Made by a program: the position numbers and the translations under genes
Shown here: positions 1 through 10,569 of the stretch, one piece after another
Layout of the letters: each line of letters opens with the position of its first letter
Position numbering within the stretch: the stretch's first letter is position 1
Notes under the pieces: model-generated
Told to the model about the DNA's origin: nothing
Database searches by the model: none
The model's input: the letters and a program-made list of their open reading frames with translations, nothing else
From: Geosiphon pyriformis
Lineage: Eukaryota > Glomeromycota > Glomeromycetes > Archaeosporales > Geosiphonaceae
Direction of reading: 5' to 3'
Assembly: GCA_016748015.1 (NCBI GenBank)
Contig: JAAOMT010000474.1
Location: 54,910 to 118,909 of the forward strand
DNA length: 64,000 nucleotides

Positions 1-164
1 CTTCACTCTTGTAAGAAATTTTAAACTACTCCCCTCCCACTCTTTATTCTTGCCAGGCATAAATAACAGACTAACAATTATCAATTCCTTACCACCTAAC
101 CCTAAAATTTAATTCAGTTATTTGAGGATCGATTGTTCATGAGTTTCTATTCTGTATTCATTGA

Positions 165-450
165 TTATTCGAATGTTGAATTGCAAATTGCCGGTGAGTG
201 TGGTTATTTGAATGTTAAGTTGCGAGTTACTGTTGGGTGATGGTTATAATTGAATGTTGAATTCACGCATTTTTGGTGGTTGGTGGTTATTTAAATGTTG
301 AGTTGTGAATTATTGGTGGGTGGTAGTTATATTCGAATGTTGAAACACAAATTATTGGTGGGTGATGGTTATTCAAATGTAGAAGCATGAATTATTGGTG
401 GGTGGTAGTTATATTCGAATATTGAAGCACAAATTATTGGTGGGTGATGG
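165..450 (-). repeat. Minisatellite of about 41 bp, seven units, in the LINE-1 3' region
   Basis: Seven consecutive units of 39-43 bp, each starting near TTATT and ending in a G-rich run such as GGTGGGTGATGG (plus strand). Neighbouring units alternate between two variants from about 290 onward (ending GGTGGTAG or GGTGATGG), giving an 82-bp higher-order period. It lies in the 3' untranslated region of the minus-strand LINE. Bases 451-579 and 1-164 show no further gene; they look like the remaining 3' region of the same element. Confidence 0.85.
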
Positions 451-579
451 TTATTTAATTGTTGGTGTCAAACTAGAGTCAATCTCAATAGGGTCTTCAT
501 TTTCCGCCAATTTCGCCAAGCCTATTCCATTCACTAAATAGTAGATAGAAACAGTTTAACCCATGATGCACATCAATAA

Positions 580-820
580 CCATAAGTGGAAACAAACATT
601 TAGCTAGAATGCGGCAAGCACAGAGGTTAAATAACAATTCATGTCATTGACCATAAGTGGAAGCAGATATTCAGCAGAATGAGTACATGTACAGAGATAT
701 AACAATTCATGTTATTGACCATAAGTGGAAGCAGACATTTGGCAGAATAGGTACATGCACAGAGATATAACAATTCATGTTATAGACCATAAGTGAAAAC
801 AAACATTTGGCAGAATGAAT
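580..820 (-). repeat. Minisatellite of about 68 bp, 3.5 units, at the LINE-1 ORF2 end
   Basis: Units begin CCATAAGTGGAA at 580, 651 and 719, with a fourth partial unit at 787; lengths are 71, 68, 68 and about 34 bp. Read on the minus strand, each unit could encode a short Cys-Leu-rich segment similar to the expected C-terminus of the LINE ORF2, so the repeat may be a duplicated end of the coding region. The coding reading is from memory of the family and is less certain than the repeat itself. Confidence 0.8.
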
Positions 821-859
821 GAATTTCAAGAGGCACAGAACTATCATGTGTGACCAAAC

Positions 860-2010
860 TCTTTTTTTCCATAATTACTCTGTACTTAACCCTAAACATT
901 CACACCTCAGTCCAGTGAGCCATCTTTAAACTTTTTATTAAATTAATTATTTCACAATTGGCAACTTTAACATTATCAAAAGAGAATACAGCCTTCAAAC
1001 ACTATTTCTTAAACACAATATTTTTACACAAAATAGTATACAAGACACTATCAGAAGCACACAAATAGAACATCTGCAAAATGTAAGATAATAACAAGCT
1101 CAAATTTAACATGGCATTTCATTAAACCATACATAATTTAAGCAAGTTTTTATGAGCATTTGAATTTAATAAATACACAAAGGAGTGGTTAGAAGTTTTT
1201 ATCTTTCTACAGTAAAAGCACAGCACACTAAAATATCTTCTATTATACAAATGTTTCTAAACAGTAATTGGCAAATAATGATGTAGTGCTTTCATAAAAT
1301 ATGAGCACAAACTAGCAGTAAACTTACTCATATAGCCAGCTGTCATATACAAATCAGGGTGCTAAACTAAAGCAGTCCAAATCTAATCAATATTTTTTTT
1401 CATATTAGCATTAATAATATCAAACTCTGATCCAATCTCTCAATGCACTTAATAAACAGCATTGAAAATATCTTGAACAAAATAATGAATATTACCAGAA
1501 ATTGTCATATTACTAGTACTAATATATTTCTCATTAACCAGAACAAAGAAAACCAAATTCAAACATGAAGCCAAATTGGCCAACTTGTCAGTATGCTTAT
1601 TGTCCACCACATCTGAATGTTCTTTGACCTTATTTTAAAATACATTAAGCCTCTTATTTCTAATTAAGTTTACTATATAACATTTTTCCAACCAGCAACT
1701 ATTGTAAAAGTCTGGCAAGACCAAGTCTAGTTTTACAGCACATGTATTTAGTGTAGCCTAAATGTTAGAATAAACCATAACAATGTTGTAAACTAAGACA
1801 CACTCTAAAGCCAGAGCAATAGTCTATTATTCTGTCATTGTAAAAAACATTAATCCACCAATTTTTACTTCAATACTCACATTTAAATCAGAGAAAAACA
1901 CAGTCACACCACATTTTATCTCACATATATCCAAGTCTATTAAAGACTCATCTATATAAACATTAATGACATTCAAATTAGTATTAAAAAGATTACACTA
2001 CACCACAGAA
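860..2010 (-). pseudogene. LINE-1 ORF2: RNase H domain and C-terminal region
   Basis: On the minus strand, from about 1990 leftward, the translation gives an RNase H start (VYIDES, expected YTDGS), a second block (TE followed by two stops then TIALALEC) and a third (YSN where YSD is expected). RNase H would degrade the RNA strand of the cDNA hybrid during target-primed reverse transcription. Further left, WTALV and YFMKALHHYLP match the type of C-terminal extension found after RNase H in this LINE group. Catalytic Asp residues have become Glu or Asn, and several stops (TAA, TAG) sit at expected Gln or Trp sites. It is not functional. Confidence 0.7.
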
Positions 2011-2032
2011 AATCCATCAGAACTGGAAATGT

Positions 2033-4360
2033 TTAAAAGCTGAAATTTAATACTAAAAAATTGGGCAACAGAATAAAAAAGAACATTGGCCAAGTAATCA
2101 CAAGCCAGCCTAAACTAAACATAAACTGCACCCCTAAAATCAAGCTGCTTTTACTAATAAAACCTTTTTTAATTAAAAATTGACCCCTTTTTATCATACA
2201 ATTGGGTAACAAAAGCAAGACCAAACTTTTTAAATGACTTAAAAACATCATAAAACATTGAATCCTCTAAAACAAAGAACATAGGAGTGCTATTCAAAAA
2301 CCAAAAAACAGAAAAAAGACTAATGTCAAGGAACATATCATAGTCCAAAAAAATTTTAATAATACCAGCCAAAAAGTTGTTGACTGAACTAATCTTTAAC
2401 CTGACAGGAATTTGCAAAGAATACACAGGAGACCAACTTAAAATCTGCAAATCCAAAGATTTATAATTAAAGAGATAACCAAAAATACTACCAGTATTCG
2501 AAAAACTCAACACAAAAGCAGTCTTATTCTTAGTCTGCACTTATTCAAAAGATTTCAAATCATATAAAAATAGATAATAAATAGTTTTGTTAAGAAAGTC
2601 TTTAGGCAAACCAGCCTTCATTTTCAAACTCTTCCTGATTATTGTATCCTATTTATAGAATATGCTCTTAAAGACAAAACTGAATTGAATTCTGTAATTA
2701 ATAATAAAGTGCAGCACTATTGAGACTAAATAAAAAAACTGCTTATTCAAAATAGCTTTCTTTAAAACCACATTAGTAAAGAACTTAATATCTGAGTGTG
2801 TCTTTACTAAGCTAGATTTAGATAAACTTTCAGAAAATCAGAAAATACTAAGATATTTATAAAATTTTCTTTTTCATGCAACTGATATCAGCAGATTACT
2901 TATTGACAGTAAGACATCTTTAACTCTCAAATTAATGAAAATAACTACTGTTTTTTTATTATTGATTAAAATATTATTAATCCTAAAAAAATTATTTGCA
3001 ATGTCCAAAATATACTAAGTAGTAGCTTGACTATTTTTCACCCAAATTGTGTTATTAATAAAAGTCTCAACAGCCAAATATAAAGTCAATCTGCTCTGAG
3101 CTTCTATTCTACCAGTTTTGATAACAAATTTAATATCAATGTGGTAATCACACAGGTTTTTGTGTCTTTTAACTTTACACAAAAGAGGATCATAAAAGAT
3201 CCTTCAGAGCAAAAGTGAAAAAACCTTACCTTGGTTCAGATTATTAAGTACATAATATCTATTAGTAAGTCCAAAATCTGTCATGATCTAGTTTACTCTA
3301 TTATTGTGAATGCTACTGAAAAATTTTATAAAGCATTCACATATTTTAATCTGAACCAAACTGTTTCTAAGATAATACCAGCCAACCAAATCATATGTCT
3401 TTTGTATATTCTACAAAACCAATTAGAATTTACTTTCTTTTTCCAAAGCATCTTTAACAATTAAGCTCACTGCAAAAATAGGAAACTAAGTAGTAGTGTC
3501 TTTTAATGCAGAGAAATTGTCACCATATAGCACATTAAATTTACTATATGCTAACAAAATTTTATCAGAAAGCAACTTAGAAAAAATTTTTTGAACAGTC
3601 TCAATTAAAGCAATTGGTTTGATATTAGTCAAAATTTTTTTCCACTTATAAGACTTAGAAATCATTAAAACTCAAGCTTTTTTTAAAGATGAGACACTAA
3701 TTTATGCATTAAACAAGAGTTTAAGAGATCCAGAAGTATTACAAAAACAGAACTATCACAATGTTTCCAAAGTTCATTGGTAATACTAAACAGATCAGCA
3801 GTTTTTTTATCAGGCAAATACTTGATTACTCACAACAGATTATTAAAAGTTATGATGTTCATAACTCTAAAAAAGGCAGCATTATCAACATAAGCCAGTG
3901 GTGAATATTGATGGCTTTATTAATTAAAAACTCTACTCATAACCAATTTTTTCCTTGTTTAATCTTCTATTATTTTATTTACCTTAGACTTAACATTATC
4001 AGGATTCAGAACCAACTTATTATTCACTATTAGATGATCTAAAACCACTTTCTAAAAAGAATGCTCTAGTACATTTCTAATTGTATAACTCTTATTGACT
4101 GTAAAACTTTCTATTTTTTTATCAATAGCTGGTCTAATTTTTGACTCTTTAGCTTGCAAAAATTTAGTAAACTTAGGGGCACAATATGATTTCTTTACAT
4201 TAAAAAAAACTGAGTGTATACTATTAAAATCTATACCAGAATCCAAAAGAATCTGAACAAATAAAGTTTTATTAATGTCTAAAGAAATCCAGTAGGTTAT
4301 TAAAGACTCAAATACATCATTAATATACTTACATAAAGTTTTGAAAATTCTTAAAACCAA
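2033..4360 (-). pseudogene. LINE-1 ORF2: reverse transcriptase domain
   Basis: Minus-strand pieces read, in order, a linker (about 4360-4052), an RT fingers block with NIKPIALIET (near 3615), a palm motif A with TYDLVGW (Asp codon at 3390-3392), a motif B region with MTDFGL, and motif C at 3051-3062. Motif C reads FINN where LINEs of this kind have F(V/A)DD, so both catalytic Asp residues are Asn. The thumb-side block 2540-2169 is the longest open stretch. The enzyme would have copied the element's RNA at a nicked target. Many TAA, TAG and TGA codons interrupt it. Short plus-strand ORFs at 3231-3464 and elsewhere are shadows. Confidence 0.8.
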
Positions 4361-4570
4361 AATTTTAAGCTTATAAAACCTAGAAAAAATCTTGATAAAA
4401 ATATTGTTAAAGTTTTTGAACTATTTTTTCTTAAAAATTTTATTCTTCAAAAGACACAATATTTTGTGAACAGTATTTCACATAACATTCAGATCTGAAA
4501 ATCTCTTGGCCACAATAAACTCATTAGAAAACATTATCATATTAGCTGCCATAGATTTTTTAAACTTGTA

Positions 4571-5300
4571 CTACTTTGCCTCATTAGTATTTTTAATGTT
4601 GAACTTCCAGCAATCCCTATTTACTTGTTTGTGAAGAGAGTTCAACTGCACATTTAACAATCCATTCAAACTCACAGACACAGAAACAACTTGGTAATCA
4701 GTGTCAAAGTGTCTATTAATATCTAAAACATTGTGATATACTATTGTATTAGCCAAATTTAAAGAAATAAATACATAATTAATTGTTTTCTTAGCATCTT
4801 TTAAATTTTTTTAAGTAGAATTTTTTATAACTAAACTTCCTGACAAAGAATTAACCAATTCCAAATTAAAGCATTTCTTAAAACTAGCACATCTGTGCAA
4901 ACTATTTTTATTGAAATTTTTATCTAAGATGACAAAAAAAATTTGTATACAGCTTTCGCAATTAAAGAATTGATCTTACCAAATTGAAACAAATATACAG
5001 CCAAAGTGGTACCAGTATACACTCCCAAAATTAAAATAGATAACTTATTTTTGAAAAGCAGCTTAATAGACAAAAGTCTATTAACAACTTCTAAAACTTT
5101 ATACACATGTTTTGTCAAATCAATATTTATAATAACTATAATATCAGAATTCAAATAACCAGATTCTAAATCAGAAGTGAACACACAAACTTCAGCAAAC
5201 TTGTCAGTAATCTATGGATAGACTTTTCCTTTTAACTTTGTCTTAATAACAATAGAAATTAAATTGTTTATATCTTTATGTCAATAAATAACATCTGCCT
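4571..5300 (-). pseudogene. LINE-1 ORF2: APE-like endonuclease domain (copy left of gap)
   Basis: Two open pieces, 5184-4924 and 4756-4571 on the minus strand, carry the middle and end of an exonuclease-endonuclease-phosphatase fold: a block with LLFKNKLSILILGVYTG and a C-terminal block with HFDTDYQVVSV. The last should contain the catalytic Asp-His pair; the His position reads Tyr (codon at 4694-4696), a C-to-T change. The domain nicks target DNA to prime reverse transcription. The intervening part has frameshifts and stops. The whole segment recurs unchanged 2731 bp to the right. Confidence 0.75.
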
Positions 5301-5360
5301 ACTTGGCAAAAACATTAATACCTTACACATTACACATAGCTATTTTCTAAACAAGACCTG

Positions 5361-6890
5361 TTATTGAGAAGAAAAAGTATTTATACCCAAACCAGCATTG
5401 TCTAATTTGGCTATCAGACCCATAATTGTGTTTGATAAACTGTTCAAAGTCACTTTAAGTCTTAAAACAACCAAAAGATCAAAACCCACTACTTTTATAA
5501 TAGTTTTACCACTAGTAGCTACATTTAAACTCTCACTCATTACTGTATTCACTTCATAATTCTGTGATGAAAGGGTCACCAACAGCTGAAATTTAGGATT
5601 AGACTGGGAAACTATTGGCTTAAGTGTATCCAATCTCTTAGCCAGCTTGTTTACTTTTTCTGTAAGACTGGTAAGACTGTATTCAAAAGTGACAAATCTA
5701 TTATTTATTTTCACAGAAACCAACTGAAAAGATTTAACATCCAAAAATAAACTAACACCAGAAGAAACCAAAAACACTACATAAGAAGTGAAACCACCAG
5801 CAACTTGAGTCCAAGTTTTACTATCAAAAAACACTAAACAGGCAATTGGCACCTGCTTTTTTTTATATATGCTGGCCAAATAAGCCTGATCTTGAATAGT
5901 CACTACATGCTTATCACAAACACCAAAATTTTCACTCACAAAACAAACACCAGAAACATAACCAAATTGTTTATATTGACTATAGCAAGCCAAAAAAAGA
6001 CCATTCTAATGCAAATTCACATTCTTAAAAACTGAAACAGAACTAATAGCAATCAATTTAAATGTCTCATTAAAAAAACAAATTACTGCACACCTATTAT
6101 CTACATATAAACTTAAATTGTGGCCAATAAAGCAGGTTTTTTTATCATAAGATTTCAATAGACCAGTAAAATTATGGACAATAGTACTAACAGACAAAGT
6201 ATATAATAAAGTCTGATGTTAAATTCTTAAATATTCATATTTGTTTATCATCAATTGCTTTTACCACTTAAACAGAATTTTTTTCTATGAGCACAAACTA
6301 TTTAGCTATGACCAAATCAGCTATCTCAAATGATTCATATTCTACTAAGGTTTTTTGTCAAAGACCAATCAATTGTATTTTAATTGATACAATTTTACTA
6401 AATTTAGAAAAAGTTGACTCCACAGCCAACTTTGGAAGATTAATTGAAATCTTCTTGATGATTATTTCCTGATCTGAATGACTATTTATCTTCTTAATAT
6501 TATTATTGACCAAAATTTTTTTACAGATTGCCAATTTTTTTATTTTATTCAAACTAAGTTCTAAAGTAAAAAATAATCTGATAATCTCTGGAAATTTTGA
6601 GAGAATAGAAGCTTTTTCAAAACTATTTACATGATAAAAAAATTTTTTTACACACAATAACTTATCACTAAAAGTCTTACCAAACACTACAGAAAAGTTG
6701 ATATTCAATACAAAAGATTTAGTCAAATTAAAACTTTATTTATTTTCCAAGCTATATAATTTAAACACCAAAATTTGCCTAAAACTATTGAACTTAAGTA
6801 ACAGAAACATTAGCATGTTATTGTTATTGCTCAAATTAGTGAATAAAAAAGCTTTTGGTGGCTAATCCAATACATATGTTTAAGTGTATG
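5361..6890 (-). pseudogene. LINE-1 ORF1 (copy left of gap)
   Basis: Minus-strand pieces 6726-6358 (122 codons), 6197-6006 (63) and 5993-5361 (210) belong to one ORF1. The last piece starts at a degenerate zinc knuckle: the CCHC pattern expected at MACYSQYKQFGYVSGVC keeps the first and last Cys but has Tyr at the second Cys and at the His. ORF1 proteins bind the element's RNA in the cytoplasm. The 210-codon piece ends with a region of predicted coiled-coil character (LTEKVNKLAKRLDTL). The N-terminal part of ORF1 is at 28379-28757. Confidence 0.75.
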
Positions 6891-6952
6891 TTATTACTTG
6901 AAGAAAGAAAGCTTATCAAAGAAAAAAAGAAAAAACATGACCTAAAAAAAAA

Positions 6953-6972
6953 NNNNNNNNNNNNNNNNNNNN
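6953..6972. other. Assembly gap (20 N)
   Basis: Exactly 20 unknown bases. The 2711 bp to its left (4242-6952) appear again, unchanged, to its right (6973-9683). A fixed 20-N run flanked by such an exact repeat is what scaffolding of two overlapping contig ends leaves behind. Confidence 0.98.
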
Positions 6973-8040
6973 TCCAAAAGAATCTGAACAAATAAAGTTT
7001 TATTAATGTCTAAAGAAATCCAGTAGGTTATTAAAGACTCAAATACATCATTAATATACTTACATAAAGTTTTGAAAATTCTTAAAACCAAAATTTTAAG
7101 CTTATAAAACCTAGAAAAAATCTTGATAAAAATATTGTTAAAGTTTTTGAACTATTTTTTCTTAAAAATTTTATTCTTCAAAAGACACAATATTTTGTGA
7201 ACAGTATTTCACATAACATTCAGATCTGAAAATCTCTTGGCCACAATAAACTCATTAGAAAACATTATCATATTAGCTGCCATAGATTTTTTAAACTTGT
7301 ACTACTTTGCCTCATTAGTATTTTTAATGTTGAACTTCCAGCAATCCCTATTTACTTGTTTGTGAAGAGAGTTCAACTGCACATTTAACAATCCATTCAA
7401 ACTCACAGACACAGAAACAACTTGGTAATCAGTGTCAAAGTGTCTATTAATATCTAAAACATTGTGATATACTATTGTATTAGCCAAATTTAAAGAAATA
7501 AATACATAATTAATTGTTTTCTTAGCATCTTTTAAATTTTTTTAAGTAGAATTTTTTATAACTAAACTTCCTGACAAAGAATTAACCAATTCCAAATTAA
7601 AGCATTTCTTAAAACTAGCACATCTGTGCAAACTATTTTTATTGAAATTTTTATCTAAGATGACAAAAAAAATTTGTATACAGCTTTCGCAATTAAAGAA
7701 TTGATCTTACCAAATTGAAACAAATATACAGCCAAAGTGGTACCAGTATACACTCCCAAAATTAAAATAGATAACTTATTTTTGAAAAGCAGCTTAATAG
7801 ACAAAAGTCTATTAACAACTTCTAAAACTTTATACACATGTTTTGTCAAATCAATATTTATAATAACTATAATATCAGAATTCAAATAACCAGATTCTAA
7901 ATCAGAAGTGAACACACAAACTTCAGCAAACTTGTCAGTAATCTATGGATAGACTTTTCCTTTTAACTTTGTCTTAATAACAATAGAAATTAAATTGTTT
8001 ATATCTTTATGTCAATAAATAACATCTGCCTACTTGGCAA
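6973..8040 (-). pseudogene. LINE-1 endonuclease and linker (copy right of gap)
   Basis: Same content as 4242-5309: endonuclease pieces at 7915-7655 and 7487-7302 with the Tyr-for-His change, plus the start of the linker toward RT. It ends at the gap, so no RT follows in this copy. It should not be counted as a second gene. Confidence 0.75.
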
Positions 8041-8091
8041 AAACATTAATACCTTACACATTACACATAGCTATTTTCTAAACAAGACCTG

Positions 8092-9619
8092 TTATTGAGA
8101 AGAAAAAGTATTTATACCCAAACCAGCATTGTCTAATTTGGCTATCAGACCCATAATTGTGTTTGATAAACTGTTCAAAGTCACTTTAAGTCTTAAAACA
8201 ACCAAAAGATCAAAACCCACTACTTTTATAATAGTTTTACCACTAGTAGCTACATTTAAACTCTCACTCATTACTGTATTCACTTCATAATTCTGTGATG
8301 AAAGGGTCACCAACAGCTGAAATTTAGGATTAGACTGGGAAACTATTGGCTTAAGTGTATCCAATCTCTTAGCCAGCTTGTTTACTTTTTCTGTAAGACT
8401 GGTAAGACTGTATTCAAAAGTGACAAATCTATTATTTATTTTCACAGAAACCAACTGAAAAGATTTAACATCCAAAAATAAACTAACACCAGAAGAAACC
8501 AAAAACACTACATAAGAAGTGAAACCACCAGCAACTTGAGTCCAAGTTTTACTATCAAAAAACACTAAACAGGCAATTGGCACCTGCTTTTTTTTATATA
8601 TGCTGGCCAAATAAGCCTGATCTTGAATAGTCACTACATGCTTATCACAAACACCAAAATTTTCACTCACAAAACAAACACCAGAAACATAACCAAATTG
8701 TTTATATTGACTATAGCAAGCCAAAAAAAGACCATTCTAATGCAAATTCACATTCTTAAAAACTGAAACAGAACTAATAGCAATCAATTTAAATGTCTCA
8801 TTAAAAAAACAAATTACTGCACACCTATTATCTACATATAAACTTAAATTGTGGCCAATAAAGCAGGTTTTTTTATCATAAGATTTCAATAGACCAGTAA
8901 AATTATGGACAATAGTACTAACAGACAAAGTATATAATAAAGTCTGATGTTAAATTCTTAAATATTCATATTTGTTTATCATCAATTGCTTTTACCACTT
9001 AAACAGAATTTTTTTCTATGAGCACAAACTATTTAGCTATGACCAAATCAGCTATCTCAAATGATTCATATTCTACTAAGGTTTTTTGTCAAAGACCAAT
9101 CAATTGTATTTTAATTGATACAATTTTACTAAATTTAGAAAAAGTTGACTCCACAGCCAACTTTGGAAGATTAATTGAAATCTTCTTGATGATTATTTCC
9201 TGATCTGAATGACTATTTATCTTCTTAATATTATTATTGACCAAAATTTTTTTACAGATTGCCAATTTTTTTATTTTATTCAAACTAAGTTCTAAAGTAA
9301 AAAATAATCTGATAATCTCTGGAAATTTTGAGAGAATAGAAGCTTTTTCAAAACTATTTACATGATAAAAAAATTTTTTTACACACAATAACTTATCACT
9401 AAAAGTCTTACCAAACACTACAGAAAAGTTGATATTCAATACAAAAGATTTAGTCAAATTAAAACTTTATTTATTTTCCAAGCTATATAATTTAAACACC
9501 AAAATTTGCCTAAAACTATTGAACTTAAGTAACAGAAACATTAGCATGTTATTGTTATTGCTCAAATTAGTGAATAAAAAAGCTTTTGGTGGCTAATCCA
9601 ATACATATGTTTAAGTGTA
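8092..9619 (-). pseudogene. LINE-1 ORF1 (copy right of gap), cut by element A
   Basis: Pieces 9457-9089, 8928-8737 and 8724-8092 equal those of the left copy. Upstream, 9619-9460 reads TYVLD, a stop, then PPKAFLF, which continues the ORF1 fragment that ends at 28379 beyond element A. The junction at 9619/9620 is therefore the insertion point of A in ORF1. Confidence 0.75.
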
Positions 9620-10547
9620 TGTTATTACTTGAAGAAAGAAAGCTTATCAAAGAAAAAAAGAAAAAACATGACCTAAAAAAAAATGTGATAAAACATAAAA
9701 AAACATAAAATAATACACAATAATATTGGATAACATGTTATAATGCAGGATAATACAAAATAACACATTATAATGTAGAATAACATATTATAATGCAGGA
9801 TAATACAGAATAACATGTAATAACATCAGATAACATGTTATAACACAAGATAATTAGTTAGAACATAAAAAAAATGAAGTAATAGCTAGCAAGAACAGAT
9901 GATCCAAAGCAATCCTATAAAACTAGAAAATATGTATATATAGCAGTAGCATGAGAAACAGAAAAGGGAGAATCCTCAAATAAAAATTCATTAGTTATTG
10001 TTCCTTAGTTAGAAACCATATTATTTCAAATATTAATAATATACTTATTCAGCATTTCAAATCCAATTGCTTACTATCAACTCTAAATATTGATAGTAAT
10101 TAATACTTAAACCACACAGGAACAATAGTTCTTAATCATGACTATTGATAGAATACTAACTTGTATTGCCTTGGCTTAATTTTCTTTATCTTTTTTTATT
10201 TTTTAGTATCTTGTTAATAGTTTACTAAACTTTTTAAGAATCAAGTGCTGAGTTATTAACGTTAAAAATTGCCTGGTAAAAGACTCTTGTGAGTGAATAG
10301 AACACATAAAAATTACAGATTGCTTACCAGAAGATTGCTGGCCACCAAGCTAAAAAAGAAATTGACAGAATTGCAATTCTAGAAAACTACAGATAAAACA
10401 ACACAAAAATCTTTGTCTATTATACAAAAGACTCAATCAAAACCTTTAAAACACAAAAACCTTCAGATTATTACCATCCCATATCAATTAAGTACCAAGT
10501 TATGAGTTTTTTATTTACTCCAACTACCCAAATAATTACCTGTAACA
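9620..10547 (+). repeat. 5' LTR of element A
   Basis: Starts TGTTATTACTTG and ends CTGTAACA, about 928 bp. The matching copy is 27433-28378. It contains a decamer array (9711-9860), a TATA-like stretch TATGTATATATAG (9931-9943) and TACTAAC (10154-10160) followed by a pyrimidine-rich tract ending in AG at 10206. The two LTRs differ at many sites, so the insertion is old. Confidence 0.88.
9711..9860 (+). repeat. Decamer array, 15 units in strict 10-bp phase (U3 of element A)
   Basis: Fifteen consecutive 10-mers all begin TAA, with no phase slip. Common forms are TAACATGTTA, TAATGCAGGA and TAATACAGAA. TAACATGTTA with its flanking bases makes the perfect palindrome ATAACATGTTAT (9730-9741 and 9830-9841). 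The array lies upstream of the TATA-like box, where enhancers of an LTR promoter would sit. Confidence 0.9.
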
Positions 10548-10560
10548 TTTGATGCTCCTT
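10548..10560 (+). other. Putative primer-binding site of element A
   Basis: TTTGATGCTCCTT follows the LTR end directly. Other copies have TTTGGTGCTCC here (42110, element H) or TTTGGTGCTCTC (element E, minus strand), so a TGGTGC core two bases after the LTR is conserved. This fits pairing with the CCA end of a tRNA; which tRNA is not known. Confidence 0.6.
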
Positions 10561-10569
10561 ATGTGATAT

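Larger units (their letters stand above)
1..9619 (-). mobile_element. LINE-1, body and 3' end (decayed non-LTR retrotransposon)
   Basis: A minus-strand LINE whose 5' tip lies at 28379-28850 on the far side of element A. Right to left it holds an ORF1 with RNA-binding character, an APE-type endonuclease, a reverse transcriptase, an RNase H domain and a C-terminal region, then a 3' region with two minisatellites. The order is normal for LINEs with an RNase H domain. Every domain is broken by stops and frameshifts. The true length is about 2.7 kb shorter than the coordinates suggest because one segment appears twice around the N gap. The 3' terminus is not seen and may lie left of base 1. The family resembles, from memory, abundant LINEs of arbuscular mycorrhizal fungi; this was not searched. 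Confidence 0.82.
6973..9683. repeat. Exact second copy of 4242-6952, probably an assembly duplicate
   Basis: Offset is a constant 2731 bp. Six translated segments are identical in both copies and the flanking nine-A run also matches, so there is no indel. The surrounding repeats are heavily mutated, so an exact 2.7-kb repeat that abuts the gap on both sides is not expected biologically. The copy runs from LINE-1 ORF2 through the start of element A's 5' LTR (9620-9683). The real chromosome probably passes from 6952 directly to 9684. Confidence 0.9.

Noticed and set aside
165-450. Telomeric or subtelomeric repeat
   Set aside because: The units of 39-43 bp are not simple telomere repeats and they follow directly from LINE-1.
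165-820. CRISPR array
   Set aside because: The repeats are adjoining and diverged, with no unique spacers, in a LINE 3' end.
6287-6472. Plus-strand ORF (and its copy at 9018-9203)
   Set aside because: It overlaps LINE-1 ORF1 on the other strand, which has family support; no own motif.
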